NCBI GenBank assembly: GCA_938092125.1
Contig: CALKMQ010000156.1
Span: forward strand, 1-8,091
Source: an uncultured bacterium
GTDB taxonomy: Bacteria; Fidelibacterota; Marinisomatia; Marinisomatales; UBA1611
Length of the DNA stretch: 8,091 nucleotides
Direction of reading: 5' to 3'
Part shown: positions 1 through 6,153 of the stretch, in pieces
How the letters are laid out: each line of letters opens with the position of its first letter
Numbering within the stretch: position 1 is the stretch's first letter
Notes under the pieces: model-generated
What the model was told of the DNA's origin: nothing
What the model saw: only the letters and a program-made list of their open reading frames with translations
Databases searched by the model: none
Made by a program: the position numbers and the translations under genes

Positions 1-1
1 G

Positions 2-382
2 AGAAATTTTGAAAAGAAAGGAAGTCTAACTGGTGCAACTTGGGTCTTTGTTGGGTCATTGTTCTCAATAATTATAGTTCCTAGCCCGTTTTGCATAATT
101 GCGTTATTCTTCTTATCCGTAGGGGATACTTTTGCTGCAATTATTGGTATTAAATACCCCCTTTTTAAAATTGGGAAAAAAACTTTGTCTGGCTCAATAG
201 CTTGTTTTATTGCTTGTCTAGGAATAGGCCTTATATTTAATCAAATATTAGATATTAAAATTTTAATTTTTGGCGCATTAGTTGCTTCAATTATAGAATT
301 AATTTCTTTCAATATTAATGATAATGTTTCGATACCAATTGTTTCTGGTTGTGCAATGTACATAGTTAGTTTAATAATATGA
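2..382 (+). CDS. Dolichol kinase / SEC59-DGK1-VTE5-like lipid kinase, C-terminal part (5' end outside window)
   Basis: Integral membrane enzyme of the CTP-dependent lipid kinase family (dolichol, diacylglycerol or phytol kinases), often labelled phosphatidate cytidylyltransferase in bacterial annotations. The frame is open from base 2, giving 126 visible residues, so the true start is upstream. A TTG at 59 lies inside the conserved region and is not the start. Seen: a LTGATW motif at about bases 26-43, then the family signature GDTFAA followed by GKKTLSGS, and near the end a NDNVSIPIVSG segment matching the (D/N)DN-x-x-x-P-x-x-SG tail of the family. Several hydrophobic stretches fit transmembrane helices. 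The lipid substrate cannot be told from this fragment. The stop TGA overlaps the ATG of the next gene by four bases, so the two are probably co-translated. Family assignment is fairly sure; the exact substrate is unknown. Confidence 0.8.
   Translation, partial: RNFEKKGSLTGATWVFVGSLFSIIIVPSPFCIIALFFLSVGDTFAAIIGIKYPLFKIGKKTLSGSIACFIACLGIGLIFNQILDIKILIFGALVASIIELISFNINDNVSIPIVSGCAMYIVSLII
379..382 (+). other. ATGA stop-start overlap (translational coupling)
   Basis: The TGA stop of the lipid kinase gene (380-382) overlaps the ATG of the VWA gene (379-381). No purine-rich ribosome binding site precedes this ATG, so re-initiation by ribosomes finishing the upstream gene is the likely way it is translated. 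Confidence 0.7.
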
Positions 383-2424
383 CTTTTCTTGCGCCTACTG
401 CTATGTTATTTCTTTTGGGAATAAGCATCCCCATTCTTATTCATTTCTTAAATAAACTTAATGTCAAAAAAATAGAATTCAGTTCTATTCGCTATTTAAA
501 AAGTATGAAAAAAAATGCAATAAAGAGTGTAAAGTTTAAAAAATTAGTTTTGTTATTACTTCGGGTAGGTATTATTTCTGCTTTAGCACTAATGTTGGCA
601 AGGCCTGTGACTAAGGGGTTTATGCCTGGATGGTTATCAGCAGAAATAGATTCTAGACTATTATTAGTAATAGATAATTCATCAAGTATGTCTGCAAAAA
701 AAGATGCGTTTTCTCTTTTAGAAAAAGCAAAAAAAACTGCTATTGATCTAATTGGCCTCTATGATAAAAATACTACTATAGATATTGTTCAAACTTGTCC
801 TCCTCAAATTTTATTTTCTGGTAAAGCTGATGATTTAAAGTATAAAAAAAACATTGTAAAAATTTCTAATTCAAAAAATTTTGATAACGTATGGGTACTG
901 GTTGACTCACTAACTAAAACTCTTGACGTTAAGGAGACTATTAAAGAATGCATAATCATAAGTGATTTTCAGACAAAAGATATATCTATTGATTCTTTGT
1001 CAGATGATTGGAAATATTATTTTATTAGTGCAGGTTCAGTTGATAATAATATGTCAATAAATAGTCTAGATATCGTCAGTAGAATTAAAGTTCCCGATCA
1101 GCTGATAAAAATAAAAACTAATATTTACAATTATAATTCTGAAAATATGAAGAACGTTCCAATAAATTTAGTTTTTGATGAAGATAGAGTTGGTCAGGTA
1201 ATCTCTAATTTTGACAAAAATTCAAATAAAGAGTTTGTTTTTCAGGCATATCCAGGTAAAAAAGGAATTCTTAAAGGTAGTGTTAGACTACCAAAGGATG
1301 ATTATACGAATGATAATATTTGGCATATGAGTACTTCTATTTTAAATAAAATTAACTGTTTAGCCGTATGCAGCACTGATAATGAAAAAGAAATTTTTAA
1401 ATTAATTTTTAATGCTATCGACCCCGAAAAACAAATATTAAACTTTGAACTTAGAAAGCAACCCATAGTTAATAGACTTTTTGTTGAAGATATTGACATT
1501 TTAATTATTCATAATCCTGGTGCTTTTACGGAATCAGCTTTTAATGAATTAGATATTTTTTTAAAAAATGGAGGAGGTCTAATTTGGTTTTCTAGTGGAA
1601 TGGAAGCAGATCCCGCGTTTGATAAATATTTTTCTAATCTCAATTTTCCAATAGCACATGGCTTAATAAAATCTGATTTTGGAACTTTTAATGTCCGAGT
1701 TCCTAAAATTGAAGATAATGCTATATATGATTTAGATGTTAGAAAATTGAGTGATGAGCTTCCTGAAGTTTTTCAATATATAAAGCATACCACGAAGTCT
1801 AAGCAAAGGGTGCACCTTGAGCTAAATAATGGAGACCCTTTACTAATTGATTTTAAGCGAGGGAACGGAAAAGTTTTTTATTTTTCATCAATATTAGACC
1901 TAGATTGGAATGATATGCCTTTAAGAGGACTATTGGTTCCTCTGATGTATAAACTATTAGTTCTTGGTGGTACAGACGAGGTCAATTCCATGCCAGTCAA
2001 ATTAGGTAGAGTAAAATGGATTGCTTTAAATGGTAATGAATTAAAGAGCGAATGGGAAGTAGAGTCGCCTTCAGGGATAAAAAATTTAATTGTTCCTGAT
2101 TTTAGTAAAGAAAGCCTAAAAATTAAAAATACTAATGAATTAGGCATTTATAACGTTTATAAAAATAAAATATTATACACTTCTTTTACAACTGAACTTA
2201 ATTCTAATGAAATTATCTCTGATCAAGTTACTCCAAGCGAGATAGATATTTTATTTCCAGAGCTAGAATATAAATGGATAAACCCTAGTGATGATTTTAA
2301 AAATATTTTTAATGAAATAAGGCATGGTAAGGCACTTTGGAAATTTTTTTTAATTCTAGCAATAATTTTATTTTTATTAGAAACATGGGTTGGAAGACCT
2401 AATATGAATAATATTAAAAGTTGA
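379..2424 (+). CDS. BatA-type membrane protein with VWA domain
   Basis: Predicted inner-membrane protein of 681 residues. Residues 1-75 form the BatA N-terminal double-transmembrane domain: helix 1 at about 5-24, helix 2 at about 56-74, with a basic segment between. A VWA domain follows, with a complete MIDAS start DNSSS (D99, S101, S103) and a later aspartate in IIISDFQ (D196) suitable for metal binding. Residues about 365-530 resemble the glutamine-amidotransferase-like fold found in long BatA/VWA proteins (LIIHNPGAF, a GGGLIWFSSG strand-turn, then GKVFYFSS); no catalytic Cys-His pair is evident. A last helix lies at about 653-670, in the GKALWKF...ETWVGR context usual for this family. The length is typical. 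The start is fixed by the ATGA overlap with the lipid kinase gene; no Shine-Dalgarno is visible, so initiation probably relies on translational coupling. Physiological role is unknown; BatA relatives are linked to envelope and aerotolerance functions. Domain calls are confident, function is not. Confidence 0.85.
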   Translation: MTFLAPTAMLFLLGISIPILIHFLNKLNVKKIEFSSIRYLKSMKKNAIKSVKFKKLVLLLLRVGIISALALMLARPVTKGFMPGWLSAEIDSRLLLVIDNSSSMSAKKDAFSLLEKAKKTAIDLIGLYDKNTTIDIVQTCPPQILFSGKADDLKYKKNIVKISNSKNFDNVWVLVDSLTKTLDVKETIKECIIISDFQTKDISIDSLSDDWKYYFISAGSVDNNMSINSLDIVSRIKVPDQLIKIKTNIYNYNSENMKNVPINLVFDEDRVGQVISNFDKNSNKEFVFQAYPGKKGILKGSVRLPKDDYTNDNIWHMSTSILNKINCLAVCSTDNEKEIFKLIFNAIDPEKQILNFELRKQPIVNRLFVEDIDILIIHNPGAFTESAFNELDIFLKNGGGLIWFSSGMEADPAFDKYFSNLNFPIAHGLIKSDFGTFNVRVPKIEDNAIYDLDVRKLSDELPEVFQYIKHTTKSKQRVHLELNNGDPLLIDFKRGNGKVFYFSSILDLDWNDMPLRGLLVPLMYKLLVLGGTDEVNSMPVKLGRVKWIALNGNELKSEWEVESPSGIKNLIVPDFSKESLKIKNTNELGIYNVYKNKILYTSFTTELNSNEIISDQVTPSEIDILFPELEYKWINPSDDFKNIFNEIRHGKALWKFFLILAIILFLLETWVGRPNMNNIKS

Positions 2425-2433
2425 ATTTTAAAT

Positions 2434-3666
2434 TTGGATAAGGCTCTTTTGATTGGGATAGTTCTTCCTGGCGTAAATGATGATGAAGTAAATAATCATT
2501 TAAATGAATTGAAAATGCTAGCTAAGACTGCAAGCGTTAAAACATTAGGTATGGTTACTCAAAGGCTTCAAAAAATAAATCCTGCCTTTTATATTGGTAA
2601 AGGAAAAGCACTACAGGTTATAGATCAAGCTAAGATTATTGGTGCAAACTTAATTATTTTTGATGATGAATTAAGTCCGGCTCAAGTAAAAAATTATCAT
2701 AAACTTGCAAAAAAAATAAGTGTAATTGATAGAAGTGCATTAATACTTGATATATTTAAAATGCGTGCAAAAACGCGAGAAGCAAAAACTCAAGTAGAAC
2801 TAGCATTATGTCAATATCTTTTACCTCGATTAGCAGGACAATGGACTCACCTTGAAAGACAGCGAGGAGGAGTAGGAACTCGTGCTGGTATGGGAGAAAC
2901 ACAAATTGAAATAGACAGACGGTTAGTAAGAGACAAAATCTCTAAATTAAAATTAGATTTAACTAAAATTGAATCAGAAAGAAAAACTCAAAGTCAAAAA
3001 AGAGATAATGAATATAGAGTTGCTCTTGTAGGTTATACAAATGCAGGAAAGTCTACTTTGTTTAATTCATTGACCGGAAACAAAGTATACGTCGAAAATC
3101 AATTGTTTGCTACCTTAGATACAACAGTGCGGAAATTGAAATTAAATAATAAACACCAGGTTTTGTTAAGTGACACAGTTGGTTTTGTTCGGAAATTGCC
3201 TCACAATTTAGTAGCCTCATTTAAAAGTACACTTAAAGAAATGTTAGAGTCAGATCATATTTTAATAGTATTGGATGCAAACTCAAGCATAATTAACGAG
3301 CATATTGATACTATTATGGAAGTCCTATCAGATCTAGGTGCTGATAAAATTTCAAAAAGCTTTATTTTAAATAAAATAGATTTAGTCGATGATGAACTAA
3401 CTTTAAAAAATCTAAAATCAGAATACAATGAAGGACTTTTTATATCTGCATTACATCATCTGAAACTTGCTGATATAAGAGATCATTTAATTAAAAAAAT
3501 AGAAAGTGATTTTAAAACTTTTAATGTAAGGGTCACTTATGAGCAAGGAAAAATCTTGTCCCAAATCCAATGTCAGGCAGAAATTATAGATACTAATTAT
3601 GGAGATAAATACATTGATTTAAAAGTAAGAGGTCGCGAGAAATCTATTAATAAGTTATTAACTTAA
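2434..3666 (+). CDS. hflX: GTPase HflX
   Basis: Ribosome-associated GTPase; family members bind the 50S subunit and can split or rescue stalled ribosomes, notably under heat stress. It has 410 residues, normal for HflX. The N-terminal HflX domain (about 1-165) carries LPGV, YIGKGK, DDELSP and the GGVGTR...GETQIE-x-DRR motif, followed by a charged coiled-coil-like segment (about 165-192). The G domain shows G1 GYTNAGKS (200-207), G2 in FATLDTT (225-231), G3 DTVGF (247-251), G4 NKID (313-316) and G5 SAL (338-340). A short C-terminal domain completes the protein. The start is TTG at 2434: the conserved ALLIGIVLPGV block begins at residue 4 and the next Met is residue 28, so no ATG alternative preserves it. 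No Shine-Dalgarno is visible. It begins nine bases after the VWA gene, suggesting co-transcription. Confidence 0.96.
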   Translation: MDKALLIGIVLPGVNDDEVNNHLNELKMLAKTASVKTLGMVTQRLQKINPAFYIGKGKALQVIDQAKIIGANLIIFDDELSPAQVKNYHKLAKKISVIDRSALILDIFKMRAKTREAKTQVELALCQYLLPRLAGQWTHLERQRGGVGTRAGMGETQIEIDRRLVRDKISKLKLDLTKIESERKTQSQKRDNEYRVALVGYTNAGKSTLFNSLTGNKVYVENQLFATLDTTVRKLKLNNKHQVLLSDTVGFVRKLPHNLVASFKSTLKEMLESDHILIVLDANSSIINEHIDTIMEVLSDLGADKISKSFILNKIDLVDDELTLKNLKSEYNEGLFISALHHLKLADIRDHLIKKIESDFKTFNVRVTYEQGKILSQIQCQAEIIDTNYGDKYIDLKVRGREKSINKLLT

Positions 3667-3693
3667 TTAACTCTTTAAGAATTAAATAAAAAT

Positions 3694-4701
3694 TTGATAA
3701 ATAAAAATAAATTTAGAGCTGTAGTAATTGAAAAAAACACTACAGGTGCATTTAGCCAAAGTATTAAACAAAAAAATATCGTTGACCTACCAATGAATGA
3801 TTTGCTAATAAAAGTATCATACAGTTCTTTAAATTATAAGGATGCTCTTTCATTCTCTGGGAACATAGGTGTTTCAAAAAACTATCCACACACGCCCGGA
3901 ATTGATGCTGTTGGTATCGTTGAGGAATCATCTGTCTCGGAATTTAATGTTGGAGAAAAAGTTATTGTTTCGGGGTATGACCTTGGAATGAATACCGCTG
4001 GTGGCTTTGGAGAATATATTCGTGTGCCAAAGGAATGGGTTTGCCACCTTCCAAAAGGACTTCAAAGTGTAGAATCAATGATTATTGGAACGGCTGGTCT
4101 TACAGCTGGGCTATGCATTGAAATGATTATAAAAAAAAATGATATTGCAGGTAAAAAAGTTGTTGTATCAGGTGCTACTGGAGGAGTAGGTACTATAGCA
4201 ATTAAGCTTCTAAATATGATTGGAGCCGATGTAACTGCAATAACAAGTAGCATAGATTCGAAAGAATATTTAATGATGATTGGAGCTAACGAAGTTATTT
4301 CTGTTAGTGAACTTGTTGATTCAACAAAAAAACCGCTAAGCAAAAGTATCTGGAGTTTTGCAATTGATGTTGTTGGAGGTTCTATTTTATCGGCTTTAAT
4401 TGTTAGCATGAAATATGGTGGGGTTATTGCATGCTGCGGGAATGTAAGGAGTCCAAATTTTGATGCAAACGTGTATCCATTCATTCTCAGATCTAATCAA
4501 TTGGTTGGCATTGATTCTGCAGAAACTTCAATTGATAAAAAATCTAAAATATGGAAATTATTTGGATCAGACTGGAAATTAAACAATTTAGAGTCATTAC
4601 ATAAAACAGTTCTTATTGATGAACTGTTTCCCGAAATAGAAAAGATGCTTAAGGGTGAGCAAATTGGTAGGATTGTATTAAAACATGGAAAAAGTAAATG
4701 A
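3694..4701 (+). CDS. acuI: YhdH/AcuI-family acryloyl-CoA reductase (zinc-free MDR oxidoreductase)
   Basis: NADPH-dependent reductase of the medium-chain dehydrogenase/reductase superfamily, YhdH/YhfP branch. Characterised AcuI members reduce acryloyl-CoA to propionyl-CoA, a detoxifying step in DMSP/acrylate and 3-hydroxypropionate metabolism. Length is 335 residues, as expected. Seen: N-terminal FRAVVIEK, then YSSLNYKDAL (43-52), PHTPGIDAVG (65-74), the cofactor loop SGATGGVG (159-166) and YPFILRSNQLVGIDS (261-275), a hallmark of this branch. No structural or catalytic zinc cysteine cluster is present, as normal here. The start is TTG at 3694; the next Met is residue 34, which would remove conserved N-terminal strands. 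The gap to hflX is 27 bases and to the following dehydrogenase 32 bases. The neighbours fit acyl-CoA metabolism, but the true substrate may be another short enoyl-CoA. Family is confident; the symbol is assigned by family resemblance. Confidence 0.85.
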   Translation: MINKNKFRAVVIEKNTTGAFSQSIKQKNIVDLPMNDLLIKVSYSSLNYKDALSFSGNIGVSKNYPHTPGIDAVGIVEESSVSEFNVGEKVIVSGYDLGMNTAGGFGEYIRVPKEWVCHLPKGLQSVESMIIGTAGLTAGLCIEMIIKKNDIAGKKVVVSGATGGVGTIAIKLLNMIGADVTAITSSIDSKEYLMMIGANEVISVSELVDSTKKPLSKSIWSFAIDVVGGSILSALIVSMKYGGVIACCGNVRSPNFDANVYPFILRSNQLVGIDSAETSIDKKSKIWKLFGSDWKLNNLESLHKTVLIDELFPEIEKMLKGEQIGRIVLKHGKSK

Positions 4702-4733
4702 AATTATTTAGTGTTTTAAAAAAAGTCTAACAT

Positions 4734-6014
4734 TTGATGACAAAAGATATTTTTTCAAATTTTTTAAAGGAAGTTAAGAGTAAATCTTTAAGACCCTTAG
4801 AATCCTCAAAATCAAAATTCACAAAGATTGGCATTGTTGGATCTGGACTAATGGGACATGGAATTGCTTATGTTTCATCTTATTACGGGTTTAAAGTTGT
4901 TTTAATTGATAACTCAAAGGAAAATGTATTAACTGCTTATTCAAAAATTGAAGAAATTTTTAAAATGAATATTAGGCAAAACTTATTTTCAAATAGTCAA
5001 ATGGAAAAGTGTTTGGATAGTATAAAAGTATCAACTGATGTATCTGACTTAGAAGGTTGTGATTTAGTGATTGAAGCAGTCTATGAAGATATAGCGCTAA
5101 AAAACGACGTAACTATCGCTGTTGAAAAAATAATGGAAAGTAGTGGGGTTTTTTCCTCAAACACATCGACCATTCCAATCTCTAAGCTGGCAACAGTATC
5201 CGTTCGTCCAGAAAATTTTATTGGCATCCATTTTTTTTCTCCAGTTCATAAGATGAAACTTGTTGAAATTATTAAAAATGATAACACAAGTTCTAATACT
5301 TTGGCTAGAACGTTAGACTTTATTGCTGCAATTAAAAAAATACCTATAGTTATAAATGATGGCCCTGGTTTCTTTACTACCCGTGTTTTCATGAAATATG
5401 CATTGGAAGGGATGGCTTTACTTCACGAAGGGAATGACGCTCATGCTATAGAATCAGCAGGTAAAGAAGCAGGCTTCCCTGTTGGGCCCCTAGCTGTCCT
5501 TGATGAGATTAGCTTGAAGGTTGCTTTTAACATTCGAAATCAAGAACGAAAAAATACTGATAGTAAAGAACCAAAACTTTTACAAGATCCATGGGATGAA
5601 GTACTTAGTCTTATGATTAATGAATTTGGTCGATTTGGAAGAGTCAACAAGAAAGGGTTTTATGATTATCCTGAAAATGGAGTGAAAAAACTATGGTCTG
5701 GTTTAGGTACAAAAATCACATCAAAACGTACAAAAATTTCTAAAAACATTATGTGCGAGCGTTTGATATTCTCTCAAGTAATTGAAGCTCTGAATTGTTA
5801 TGATCAAGGGGTTCTTAATTCTTTAGCTGATGCCAATGTAGGCAGTGTGTATGGCTGGGGGTTTCCAAAACCAGGAGTTTTTTCATATATTGAAAATTAT
5901 GGCATAGATAAATTTAAAGTAAAATCAAATGATTTATTTGATTCCTTAGGTAGTCGTTTTTTAGTGCCTTCTTTTTTTAATAGAGTAAAAGATATAAATG
6001 AACTATTTTCTTAA
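4734..6014 (+). CDS. 3-hydroxyacyl-CoA dehydrogenase, FadJ-like but lacking the enoyl-CoA hydratase domain
   Basis: NAD-dependent oxidation of 3-hydroxyacyl-CoA to 3-oxoacyl-CoA in beta-oxidation. The 426 residues match the dehydrogenase half of fused FadJ/FadB-type proteins. Seen: Rossmann motif G36-x-G38-x-x-G41, acidic D59 at the end of strand 2, SNTSTIP (142-148), catalytic dyad H166 (IHFFSP) and E178 (LVEII), NDGPGFFTTRVF (208-219), then the first C-terminal helical domain with PVGPLAVLDE (249-258) and GFYDYP (308-313), and a second one with DANVGS and GWGFP (366-378). The usual catalytic Asn before the Arg of GFFxxR is Thr216. The first 28 residues resemble the inter-domain linker of the fusion, yet no hydratase sequence precedes them. 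The start may be TTG 4734 or the adjacent ATG 4737; neither has a clear Shine-Dalgarno. Hydratase activity must come from another gene. Confidence 0.88.
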   Translation: MMTKDIFSNFLKEVKSKSLRPLESSKSKFTKIGIVGSGLMGHGIAYVSSYYGFKVVLIDNSKENVLTAYSKIEEIFKMNIRQNLFSNSQMEKCLDSIKVSTDVSDLEGCDLVIEAVYEDIALKNDVTIAVEKIMESSGVFSSNTSTIPISKLATVSVRPENFIGIHFFSPVHKMKLVEIIKNDNTSSNTLARTLDFIAAIKKIPIVINDGPGFFTTRVFMKYALEGMALLHEGNDAHAIESAGKEAGFPVGPLAVLDEISLKVAFNIRNQERKNTDSKEPKLLQDPWDEVLSLMINEFGRFGRVNKKGFYDYPENGVKKLWSGLGTKITSKRTKISKNIMCERLIFSQVIEALNCYDQGVLNSLADANVGSVYGWGFPKPGVFSYIENYGIDKFKVKSNDLFDSLGSRFLVPSFFNRVKDINELFS

Positions 6015-6153
6015 ATATTTTATTATTTTATTTATTTTAAAAATATATCTAAGCGATTGATAATTACAGATATTTAACGAAATTGATTTTATCATGTTTG
6101 GGTGCATATTTTTTTGTATAATTAATCAAATAGTGTTTGAAAGGTTATAGTAT
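6015..6153 (+). promoter_or_regulatory. Intergenic region with candidate promoter (-10 at 6117-6122) for the AtuA-carboxylase unit
   Basis: This is the longest non-coding gap in the window, extremely A+T-rich, and the most likely transcription boundary. A perfect TATAAT lies at 6117-6122, 31 bases before the atuA start. No good -35 box stands 16-18 bases upstream; TGTTTG at 6095-6100 (spacing 16) is the nearest and is weak. In DNA this A+T-rich a TATAAT can occur by chance, so the call is tentative. AT-only inverted arms (6015-6021 with 6040-6046) lack a G+C stem and a proper U-tract, so I do not call a terminator for the upstream gene. Confidence 0.35.
6139..6144 (+). promoter_or_regulatory. 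Ribosome binding site of the AtuA-family gene
   Basis: GAAAGG lies nine bases before the TTG at 6154. It is the clearest Shine-Dalgarno-like site in the window and supports TTG as the true start. The TTG starts at 2434 and 3694 have no comparable purine run in front of them, which sets this gene apart and fits its position as the first gene of a new transcript. Confidence 0.55.

Noticed and set aside
59..382. Reading the first gene as a complete small protein starting at TTG 59
   Set aside because: The frame is open to base 2 and the conserved LTGATW motif of the lipid kinase family lies upstream of the TTG, so it is the 3' end of a longer gene.
1302..1499. Minus-strand open frame of 65 codons
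   Set aside because: It lies wholly within the VWA gene, has no recognisable motif and is a shadow of the coding strand.
1878..2147. Minus-strand open frame of 89 codons
   Set aside because: It is fully contained in the well-supported VWA gene and shows no domain or ribosome binding site.
3663..3685. TTAATT / AATTAA arms spanning the hflX stop as a terminator or operator
   Set aside because: Six A/T pairs around an 11-base loop give a negligible stem, and the next gene starts nine bases later, which argues for an operon.
4062..4484. Minus-strand open frame of 140 codons
   Set aside because: Although long, it is antisense to the conserved cofactor domain of the AcuI-like gene; its composition is the complement of that gene and no family is recognisable.
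6013..6048. AT-only inverted repeat after the dehydrogenase stop as a terminator
   Set aside because: The arms contain no G or C and there is no clean T-run after the stem; such matches are expected by chance in this base composition.
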